A stretch of DNA of 5,464 bases, taken from the NCBI GenBank assembly GCA_016934125.1, contig JAFGTL010000454.1:1-5464 (forward strand), written 5' to 3'. Position numbers and translations under genes: made by a program. Positions within the stretch are counted from its first letter, which is position 1. The number at the start of each line of letters is the position of its first letter. The notes under the pieces are model-generated. The model saw only the letters and a program-made list of their open reading frames with translations. It was not told where the DNA came from and ran no database searches. Shown here one piece after another: positions 1 to 5,464 of this stretch. The stretch comes from Candidatus Hydrogenedentota bacterium. GTDB taxonomy: Bacteria; Hydrogenedentota; Hydrogenedentia; Hydrogenedentales; SLHB01.

Positions 1-2167
1 GCTCATGTTCGATCCCGTCATGGCGTTCCGGCCCGACTTCCACCTCGTGCAGCAGGCCTACCGTAACGGCGAGTGGCCCCTGTGGAATCCCCTCGAATAC
101 ACCGGCATGCCCCTCCTGGCCAATTGCCAGAGCAGCGTCTTCTATCCGAGCCGCCTCGTCCTCCTCTTCCTCGACGTCGACACCGCCATGACGCTCTTCA
201 TCCTGCTCAAGCTCTGGATCTGCGGCGCCACCGCCTACCTCGCCGCCCGGCTCCTGAGACTGTCGATTCAGGCCGCCCGGTTCTTCTCGATTGCGTGGAT
301 GCTGGGCGGATTCTGCCTTGTCTGGGCCTACTGGCCCGAGACGGATGTGGCCGGTTGGGTGCCGGTGCTCTTCGTCGGCCTCGAGTTCCTCTTCGATGGC
401 CGCTACCGCCGCGGCTTCTTCACGACCGCCCTCGGCGCCACCCTCGTGCTCATCGCCGGCCATCCCGAAGTGGCCTTTGCGGTGTGTTCGGGCATGGGCC
501 TCTACTTCCTCGCCCGGCTGGTTTGGGAACGCCGGTGGGGGGCCGCCCTCTGGAAACCCATCGCCATCGCTTCCGCCGCATGGACGCTCGCGCTGCTCGT
601 GTACGGCGTGCAGTTGTTCACCTTCATCGAATACCTCGCCAACAGCGCCACCTTCGCCCAACGCGACGACATGCCCCTCACGGGGGGGGCGCTTATTTCG
701 TTCTGGATCCCCCGGTTTTTCGGCACCAACGCCGAAGGAACCTTCTGGGATAAGGCGAAATACAACTCGAATCTCACCATCGAACACTACCAGGGCATGG
801 CCGTCTGGCTCGGTATCATGCTCATCCTGGCCGGTGTCGCCGCGTCGTACCGCACCAAGGCCAACCGCGCCCGGATCGCCGCGCTGCTCACGGCCATCGC
901 CCTCGGCGTGCTCATCAGCCTCGATTTCACTACCTTCAAGTGGGTGCACAATCTGTTTCTGTTCAACTCGCTCCTGAAGCTCTACCACATCTTCTTCACC
1001 CTCTTCGCCCTGCCCCTGTTGGGCGCCATCGGGCTCGAACGCTGGTTCTCTCAGCCGCGCCGGCTCCGCGAGGCGGCCTGGGTTATCCCCTTGATCGCCA
1101 TAGTCGTTCTGTTGACGGGCTTCCTGCTGTGGTTCAACCGCGGACTGCTCTCGATCGCCGGGCTCACCGGCTACGTGCATCGCCAGGTGCTGATCGCGGC
1201 CGTGTTCGCGGGGCTCGTCGTCCTCATCGCCGTCCTCTCGTGTCTCTGGCGCCGCCCGAAAGTGTGGTGGGGGGCGCTCACGGCCGTCCTGGCCGCCGAT
1301 CTCCTCATTGCATGCCACGGCCTCAACCCGACGCTGCCGCGGGATGTCGTGTTTCCCGACACGCCGCTGCTCGAGTTCCTTCGCGATCAGCCCCAGCCAT
1401 GCCGGGTGGGCGTGTCGGAGGCCTACATCGCCTCGGGCACGGTGTGCAACTACGGCATCGAAGAGTGGCTCGGCTACGACGGCCTGTTCCCCGAGCGCAT
1501 CATCCGGTTCCAGACAGAACTCGGCACCCATCTATGGGACACCATGGAGCCGGCGTGCAGCGTGCGCTACTACCTCAACGATCCGCGGTTCGACGCACGG
1601 TTCCCCATCGAGGAACTCACCGAATCCGGCGCCATCCGCTATCTGAAGACGCTCGATGAACTCGAGATCTACGAGAATGTCCGCGCGTTTCCGCGCGCCT
1701 ATCTCGTCGGCCGCATCGAGGCGATCCGGGACACAGACGCCCTGTTCGCACGCATGCTCGAAGACGACTACGAGCCCGGCCGCTGCGTCGTCACCCATGA
1801 GCCGCCCCCGGGCCCGCTGCCGGAGAGTTCCGCTGCCGATCTCGGCGAAGCCGCGATCATCCGCCATGACGCCACCCATGTCACCGTCGAGGTGGCCGCC
1901 AAGGAAGACGCCGTGCTTGTCCTGTCCGACGCGTACTATCCGGGCTGGCAGGCGCGTATCGACGGGCAACCGGCCGAGGTGTTCCCGGCCTACTACGCCT
2001 TCCGCGGCGTCCTCGTGCCCGCCGGCAACCATGCCGTCGAGTTCCTCTACCGCCCCGCCTCCGCACGCTGGGGGCTCGTCGTGTCCACCCTCGCCCTGCT
2101 CGCCGGGCTCGCAGCGGGACTCTGGTGCGTGCGGCGGCGCGGGCCGGCTCGGGGCCGCCTGTCATGA
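1..2167 (+). CDS. YfhO-like GT-C-type multi-pass membrane protein, 5'-truncated (paralogue 1)
   Basis: Probable polytopic membrane glycosyltransferase-like protein of the YfhO family; substrate unknown. The frame is open from base 2 and the stop is TGA at 2165-2167. The ATG at 5 is probably internal: LMFDP here aligns with LLFDP at residues 68-72 of the downstream paralogue, so about 68 residues, including the first membrane helix, lie before the window. Counting from that Met, visible features are the outer-loop motif GEWPLWNPLEY (22-32), LLANCQSSVFYP (37-48), about twelve hydrophobic segments to roughly residue 435, AGHPE (151-155), and YQGMAVW (262-268). A soluble, presumably extracytoplasmic domain follows (about 440-685), containing NYGIEEWLGYDGLFPER and YYPGWQARIDG, then a last membrane helix (688-708) and an Arg-rich tail. 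The soluble domain has four cysteines (466, 481, 518, 594) absent from paralogue 2. Family assignment is fairly secure; the biochemical role is inferred. Confidence 0.88.
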   Translation, partial: LMFDPVMAFRPDFHLVQQAYRNGEWPLWNPLEYTGMPLLANCQSSVFYPSRLVLLFLDVDTAMTLFILLKLWICGATAYLAARLLRLSIQAARFFSIAWMLGGFCLVWAYWPETDVAGWVPVLFVGLEFLFDGRYRRGFFTTALGATLVLIAGHPEVAFAVCSGMGLYFLARLVWERRWGAALWKPIAIASAAWTLALLVYGVQLFTFIEYLANSATFAQRDDMPLTGGALISFWIPRFFGTNAEGTFWDKAKYNSNLTIEHYQGMAVWLGIMLILAGVAASYRTKANRARIAALLTAIALGVLISLDFTTFKWVHNLFLFNSLLKLYHIFFTLFALPLLGAIGLERWFSQPRRLREAAWVIPLIAIVVLLTGFLLWFNRGLLSIAGLTGYVHRQVLIAAVFAGLVVLIAVLSCLWRRPKVWWGALTAVLAADLLIACHGLNPTLPRDVVFPDTPLLEFLRDQPQPCRVGVSEAYIASGTVCNYGIEEWLGYDGLFPERIIRFQTELGTHLWDTMEPACSVRYYLNDPRFDARFPIEELTESGAIRYLKTLDELEIYENVRAFPRAYLVGRIEAIRDTDALFARMLEDDYEPGRCVVTHEPPPGPLPESSAADLGEAAIIRHDATHVTVEVAAKEDAVLVLSDAYYPGWQARIDGQPAEVFPAYYAFRGVLVPAGNHAVEFLYRPASARWGLVVSTLALLAGLAAGLWCVRRRGPARGRLS
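1020..1050 (+). repeat. 31-bp block identical to 3401-3431 (copy in gene 1)
   Basis: The block encodes GAIGLERWFS at the end of a membrane helix and the following loop. It is identical to 3401-3431 in gene 2, including synonymous positions, and is best explained by duplication of the gene. Confidence 0.75.
1973..2011 (+). repeat. 39-bp block identical to 4366-4404 (copy in gene 1)
   Basis: This segment encodes AEVFPAYYAFRGV in the C-terminal domain and is identical, base for base, to 4366-4404 in gene 2. After one mismatch, identity continues for 14 more bases. It reflects paralogy of the two genes, possibly refreshed by gene conversion, and is not a mobile repeat. Confidence 0.8.
2164..2167 (+). 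promoter_or_regulatory. ATGA stop/start overlap (translational coupling of genes 1 and 2)
   Basis: The ATG of gene 2 (2164-2166) overlaps the TGA of gene 1 (2165-2167). The 25 bases upstream are GC-rich and show no convincing AGGAGG-like sequence. Terminating ribosomes probably restart on the overlapping ATG, tying the output of the two proteins together. The overlap is seen directly; coupling is inferred from the general behaviour of such junctions. Confidence 0.75.
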
Positions 2168-4536
2168 AGGCGGATGCCGAGCGCGCCAGGCCCCTGTCGG
2201 CCCGCGAACTCCTTGTGCACGCCCTCCTGCTTGTCGCGCTGCTGGCCTGCGCCTTTCCGGGCGCGTTCTTCAAAGGCCGGCTCGTATCCAGCGCCGACAT
2301 GATCTTCGAGTTGCATCCGTGGGATCGCTATCGGCCCGAGGGCTACGACGGCCCGCAGAACCGGCTGCTCTTCGATCCGCTCATCTCGTTCCGGCCCGAC
2401 AACCTCCTCATCCAGGAGGCCGTCCGCCACGGCGAATGGCCCCTCTGGAATACCCTCGAATACGGCGGGATGCCCCTCCTCGCCAACCACCAAACCGCCC
2501 TGTTCTATCCCCCGCGGCTCATCGTGCCCTTCCTCGACGTCGATCTCGCCATGCACCTGCTCGTGCTGTTCCGGCTGTGGCTGTGCGGCATCACGGCTTA
2601 CGTGTGCACGCGCCTCCTCCGCATGTCGATCCCGGGCGCCCGGTTTTTCTCGGTGGCGTGGATGCTGGCCACGTTCAACCTGCTCTGGTGCTACCACCCT
2701 CTGCCCGATGTGAGCTGCTGGCTGCCCGTTCTCTTCGTCGGCGTCGAGTTTGTTTTGGAAGGCCGCTATCGCCGGGGATTCTCCGCGATGGTGTTCGGGG
2801 CCGTCCTGATCCTGTTCGCCGGACACCCGGAAAGCTGCTTCGCCTTCTGCGAAGGCCTCGGCCTCTACTTCCTCGCCCGCCTCATCCTCGAACGCCGCTG
2901 GGGACGCCGCCTCTGGGCGCCCGTCGCCGTGTGCGCCGGCGCCTGGACGCTCGCCCTCCTCGTGTATGCCGTGCAAGTCATTCCGTTCCTCGAATACCTC
3001 GTCAACAGCTACACCTACAGCGTCCGGAGTGGGGAGGGGCACCACGCCGCGTTCCCGGCCGGCGCCCTTGTCACCTTCTGGGTGCCCCGGTTCTTCGGCA
3101 CCACCGCCGACGGCACGTTCTACGATCTCTCGAAGTGGAACTCGAACATCATGTGCGCCCAATACCCCGGCATGGCGGTGTGGTGCGGCATCATGCTGTT
3201 GCTCGCCCGGCGCGGCAAGGCCGGTGCGGCGCCCACGGAGGGCCCGGGCGCGCGCGTGCCGGCCCTCGTCATCACTACCGTGTTCTTCGTGTTGCTCAGT
3301 TTCGACTTCCCGACGCTTTCGTGGGTGCACAGGCTCCCCCTGCTCAGTTCCATGCAGGAGATCTACCACGTCTGTTTCGCCCACTTCGCCCTGCCCATGC
3401 TGGGCGCCATCGGGCTCGAACGCTGGTTCTCGCGTCCGCGCCGGTTGCGCGGGCTGGCGTGGATCGCCCCGCTCGCCGTGGCTGTGGCCATCCTCGTCAC
3501 GGTGCTGTATCGATTCAACGCCGGCATGCTCAACATGTGCGGCGTAGCGCACTACGTGCAGATCCAGATCCTTATCGTCGCCCTGTTCGCGGCGGCCGCA
3601 TGCGTGATCCTGGCCGTTTCATGCTTCTCGAGCCGGCCCCGGCTGTTCTATGCCCTGCTCACGGTATGCGTTGCGGCCGATCTCCTCGTCAATATGCGCG
3701 GTATGCTGCCCACCATGGCGCGCGATCAGATCTTCCCCGAAACGAAGCTCACCACGTTCCTGGAGGGCGTGCCGCGGCCCGCGCGGATCGGCGTGGCCGA
3801 GGGCTCTGTCGAATCGGGGGCCATTTCGAACTACGGTATCGAGGAATGGCTCGGCTACGACGGCCTGTTTCCCGAACGCCCGATCCGGTTCCAGAAAGAG
3901 CTCGGCCCCGACGTGTGGAATGCCATGGAGCCCGTCTACTCGATTCAGTATTACCTCCACGAACCCAAGTACGATCCCAAGTTCCCCCTCGAAGAACTTC
4001 TCGAGAAGGGCGACATGGCCTACGTGGATACGCTCGATGGCCGCGAGATCTACAAGAATCGCCGCGCGTTTCCGCGCGCCTTCCTCGCCGCCGGAATCGA
4101 GGTGATCCCCGACGCAGACGCCCTGTTTGAGCGCATGTTGAGCGACGACTTCGATCCCCGGCGCACCGTGGCCATCCAGGTGGCGCCCAAGGGCGAACTG
4201 CCCCATGCCGCCGCTGACGGCGCCCTGGCGGCCCTCGGAACGGCCGACATCGCCGAGTATCGGCCCACCCATATCCGCATCGACGTCGACGCGGCGGAAC
4301 GCGCCGTGCTCGTCCTCTCCGACTCGTATTACCCGGGCTGGCAGGCCCGGATCGACGGCGAACCCGCCGAGGTGTTCCCGGCCTACTACGCCTTCCGCGG
4401 CGTCGTCGTGCCCGCCGGCCAACACACCGTCGAGTTCTCCTATTTCCCGTGGTCTCTGCGTATCGGCCTCGCCATCTCCACCCTCGCCCTCATCGCGGGC
4501 CTCGTGGGTGGCATCGGCCTCATGCGCCGCCAATAG
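2164..4536 (+). CDS. YfhO-like GT-C-type multi-pass membrane protein, complete (paralogue 2)
   Basis: Complete 790-residue member of the array, probably an envelope glycosyltransferase-like protein of the YfhO family; donor and acceptor unknown. The ATG at 2164 is chosen because it overlaps the upstream TGA as ATGA and gives a basic cytoplasmic N-terminus (1-15) before membrane helix 1 (about 16-34). The in-frame GTG at 2125 would add 13 residues inside gene 1 and is less likely. The first outer loop carries SSADMIFELHPW (42-53), with Asp45 in the position where such proteins usually have an acidic residue, then FDPLISFRPD (70-79), GEWPLWN (90-96) and LLANHQTALFYPPRL (105-119). About a dozen further hydrophobic segments run from 128 to 509 and include AGHPE (219-223) and YPGMAVW (334-340). 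The soluble C-terminal domain (about 510-760) has NYGIEEWLGYDGLFPER (556-572) and YYPGWQARIDG (722-732). A final helix spans about 763-786. No cysteine occurs after residue 502. There is no clear Shine-Dalgarno sequence, consistent with coupling to gene 1. Confidence 0.92.
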   Translation: MKADAERARPLSARELLVHALLLVALLACAFPGAFFKGRLVSSADMIFELHPWDRYRPEGYDGPQNRLLFDPLISFRPDNLLIQEAVRHGEWPLWNTLEYGGMPLLANHQTALFYPPRLIVPFLDVDLAMHLLVLFRLWLCGITAYVCTRLLRMSIPGARFFSVAWMLATFNLLWCYHPLPDVSCWLPVLFVGVEFVLEGRYRRGFSAMVFGAVLILFAGHPESCFAFCEGLGLYFLARLILERRWGRRLWAPVAVCAGAWTLALLVYAVQVIPFLEYLVNSYTYSVRSGEGHHAAFPAGALVTFWVPRFFGTTADGTFYDLSKWNSNIMCAQYPGMAVWCGIMLLLARRGKAGAAPTEGPGARVPALVITTVFFVLLSFDFPTLSWVHRLPLLSSMQEIYHVCFAHFALPMLGAIGLERWFSRPRRLRGLAWIAPLAVAVAILVTVLYRFNAGMLNMCGVAHYVQIQILIVALFAAAACVILAVSCFSSRPRLFYALLTVCVAADLLVNMRGMLPTMARDQIFPETKLTTFLEGVPRPARIGVAEGSVESGAISNYGIEEWLGYDGLFPERPIRFQKELGPDVWNAMEPVYSIQYYLHEPKYDPKFPLEELLEKGDMAYVDTLDGREIYKNRRAFPRAFLAAGIEVIPDADALFERMLSDDFDPRRTVAIQVAPKGELPHAAADGALAALGTADIAEYRPTHIRIDVDAAERAVLVLSDSYYPGWQARIDGEPAEVFPAYYAFRGVVVPAGQHTVEFSYFPWSLRIGLAISTLALIAGLVGGIGLMRRQ
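3401..3431 (+). repeat. 31-bp block identical to 1020-1050 (copy in gene 2)
   Basis: Second copy of the block encoding GAIGLERWFS, in the equivalent position of gene 2. The flanking codons on the left (ALPLL against ALPML) differ slightly, so the identity ends sharply on that side. Confidence 0.75.
4366..4404 (+). repeat. 39-bp block identical to 1973-2011 (copy in gene 2)
   Basis: This is the second copy of the identical block, lying at the same place in the C-terminal domain of gene 2, shortly after the YYPGWQARIDG signature. Identity at all synonymous positions over 13 codons exceeds that seen in most of the surrounding alignment. Confidence 0.8.
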
Positions 4537-4548
4537 GCCCTTCGGGGC
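4537..4548 (+). other. Short UUCG-tetraloop hairpin after the stop of gene 2
   Basis: Immediately after the TAG stop (4534-4536), GCCC-TTCG-GGGC forms a perfect 4-bp stem with a C(UUCG)G loop, an unusually stable RNA tetraloop. No T-run follows, so it is not a standard intrinsic terminator. It could slow 3' exonucleases or partly reduce read-through between genes 2 and 3. It may also be a chance feature of GC-rich DNA. Confidence 0.35.
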
Positions 4549-4574
4549 ATCTCGCTCCTCGGGGGAAAACAGAC

Positions 4575-4583
4575 AGGACAGGA
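4575..4583 (+). promoter_or_regulatory. Ribosome-binding site region of gene 3
   Basis: The sequence AGGACAGGA contains two AGGA cores. The core at 4575-4578 sits 9 bases before ATG 4588, and the one at 4580-4583 sits 7 bases before ATG 4591. Either pairing is reasonable, so the two neighbouring ATG codons cannot be separated; they differ by a single Met. The purine-rich stretch stands out against the GC-rich surroundings and supports this start region for gene 3. Confidence 0.55.
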
Positions 4584-4587
4584 CGGG

Positions 4588-5464
4588 ATGATGCGGCCCA
4601 GTTCACGCGCTCGGCGCGAATGGATGATCCAGAGCGCGATCCTCGTGATCGTGCTCGCCATCCTGTTCCCCGCCACGCTGTTCCGGGGCCATGCCCTGCT
4701 CCCGGCCGGCTATCTCTTCGAGCACCCGCCCTGGAACGCGTACACCGCCGACGAGGCCCAGCCCGCCGAGAACCGCGCTGCCGTCGACGCCCTTCGCACC
4801 GTCTGCAAGGACTACGCCGTCGCCGCATGGGCCCTCCGGCACGGCGACTGGCCCCTGTGGAATCCCCTCGAAGCGGGCGGCAAGCCCCTGCTCGCGGATT
4901 GCCGCGCGGCCGTGCTGTATCCCCCGCGTCTGCTCCTCGCCGTCCTCGATCCCGTCGAGGCGGCCACCCTCTTCATCCTGCTCAAGCTGTGGATCTGCGG
5001 CATGACGGCCTACCTGTGCGCGCGCACCTTCCGCCTCGGCATCCCTGCCGCGCGGTTCGCCTCGATCGGCTGGATGGTGAGCGGCTACGCCATGGCATCG
5101 AGTTACGGCCCCGAAACCGACGCGGCCGCATGGATTCCCGCACTCATCGCCGCCGCCGAACTCATGCTCGAGGGCCGGCGCCGCGCCGGGTTCTTCACCG
5201 CCGCATCCGCCGCCACACTTCTCCTGCTGGCCGGGGCGCCCGGCGCCGCCTGCGCTTCCGCTGCCGCGTTCGCCGTGTACTTCCTGTGTCGCATCGCCGG
5301 TGGCGTTGAGAGCGGCGCCCCGCGCTTGCCCGGTGCCCGGCTGAAGGCGGCCGGACTCATGGCCGCCGCGTGGATCCTGGCCGCCCTCGTCACCGCGCCG
5401 CAGACGTTCCCCTTCGCCGAGTGCCTCGCCCGGCCCGACGCATTCGCCTCGGGCCTCGGGGCAC
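4588..5464 (+). CDS. YfhO-like multi-pass membrane protein, 3'-truncated, divergent (paralogue 3)
   Basis: N-terminal 292 residues of a third paralogue; the frame stays open to the window end. Start is ATG 4588 or the adjacent ATG 4591. A basic N-terminus (RARR) precedes membrane helix 1 (about 14-33). The outer loop has FEHPPW (44-49), GDWPLWNPLE (86-95) and LYPPRL (110-115). Further hydrophobic segments lie near 125-147, 154-171, 180-195, 202-217, 222-236 and 251-272. TLFILLKLWICG (127-138) matches gene 1 better than gene 2. Several residues shared by genes 1 and 2, or expected in the family, are changed: the loop Asp (Asp45 in gene 2) is Gly41, LLANxQ is LLADCR (101-106), and AGHPE is AGAPG (215-219). 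Asp67 and Asp75 are kept. The protein may therefore differ in activity or be catalytically impaired. The C-terminal domain is outside the window, so full length and intactness cannot be judged. Confidence 0.85.
   Translation, partial: MMRPSSRARREWMIQSAILVIVLAILFPATLFRGHALLPAGYLFEHPPWNAYTADEAQPAENRAAVDALRTVCKDYAVAAWALRHGDWPLWNPLEAGGKPLLADCRAAVLYPPRLLLAVLDPVEAATLFILLKLWICGMTAYLCARTFRLGIPAARFASIGWMVSGYAMASSYGPETDAAAWIPALIAAAELMLEGRRRAGFFTAASAATLLLLAGAPGAACASAAAFAVYFLCRIAGGVESGAPRLPGARLKAAGLMAAAWILAALVTAPQTFPFAECLARPDAFASGLGA

Larger units (their letters stand above)
4537..4587. other. 51-base intergenic gap between genes 2 and 3
   Basis: This is the only non-coding stretch in the window. It contains the UUCG hairpin at its left end and the AGGA-type ribosome-binding sequences at its right end. 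No -35/-10 pair is recognisable, and the gap is short enough for genes 2 and 3 to share a transcript. Confidence 0.6.

Noticed and set aside
2125..2163. GTG at 2125 as an alternative start for gene 2
   Set aside because: It would lie 43 bases inside gene 1 and add 13 residues (Arg, Ala, Gly, Ser and Pro-rich) with no family match. The ATG at 2164 in an ATGA overlap is the simpler start.
2047..3552. Long open frame of 501 codons on the minus strand opposite gene 2
   Set aside because: It lies entirely antisense to genes 1 and 2. Its translation is rich in Glu, Gly, Arg and His with no membrane or domain pattern, as expected for a shadow of GC-biased third codon positions.
1656..4130. Open frame of 824 codons on the plus strand crossing the gene 1/gene 2 junction
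   Set aside because: It is out of frame with two proteins that match each other along their whole length. Its product is Arg/Pro/Ser/Ala-rich low-complexity sequence, so it is a composition artefact.
3619..4533. Minus-strand open frame of 304 codons opposite the end of gene 2
   Set aside because: A similar antisense frame lies at 1532-2032 opposite the same region of gene 1. This looks like conservation, but follows directly from the conserved sense proteins; no start signal or independent domain is seen.
4537..4587. Rho-independent terminator or internal promoter between genes 2 and 3
   Set aside because: The hairpin is only 4 bp with no following T-run, and no convincing -35/-10 elements are visible in the gap.
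4449..5309. Plus-strand open frame of 286 codons overlapping the gene 2 end and gene 3
   Set aside because: Its product is dominated by Arg, Pro and His, and it conflicts with the clear paralogous frame that begins at 4588 and aligns with genes 1 and 2.
1..5464. Oligosaccharyltransferase (STT3/PglB) or O-antigen ligase identity
   Set aside because: No WWDYG-type motif is present after the membrane domain, and the PLWN, FYP and YYPGW signatures fit YfhO-like proteins instead.

Overview
The window holds three tandem, same-strand genes for large multi-pass membrane proteins that are clearly paralogues of one another. Gene 1 (bases 1-2167) lacks its beginning, gene 2 (2164-4536) is complete at 790 residues, and gene 3 (4588 to the window end) lacks its C-terminal part. 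All three have the architecture of the YfhO-like family of GT-C-type membrane proteins. That architecture is an N-terminal membrane helix, a first outer loop ending in a G(E/D)WPLWN-type motif followed by (L)YPPRL or FYPSRL, and a long multi-helix membrane domain. In genes 1 and 2 a soluble C-terminal domain with a YYPGWQARIDG signature and one last membrane helix follow.

The DNA is strongly GC-rich (roughly two thirds by eye), with heavy use of GCC, CTC, GTC, CGC and TTC codons. There are no RNA genes, insertion sequences, phage genes or CRISPR repeats. This suggests a GC-rich bacterium, possibly from a lineage known for large families of such proteins (planctomycete-like or a related uncultured phylum). 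Taxonomy cannot be settled from these genes.

Layout: gene 1 ends in an ATGA overlap with the start of gene 2, a classical translational-coupling arrangement. Gene 2 is followed by a 51-base gap with a short GCCC-TTCG-GGGC hairpin just after the stop and AGGA-type ribosome-binding sequences before gene 3. No promoter is visible, so the three genes are probably co-transcribed from a start upstream of the window. Both ends are cut, so the array may be longer.

Function: by family membership, the likely role is transfer of sugar, or a related lipid-linked unit, to a cell-envelope molecule on the outer face of the cytoplasmic membrane. The acceptor and donor are unknown. The most interesting signal is that gene 3 keeps the membrane scaffold but has replaced several polar signature residues that genes 1 and 2 share. 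It may therefore have diverged in activity or lost catalysis. Several unusually long identical DNA blocks link genes 1 and 2, and one links genes 1 and 3, suggesting duplication with possible later gene conversion.
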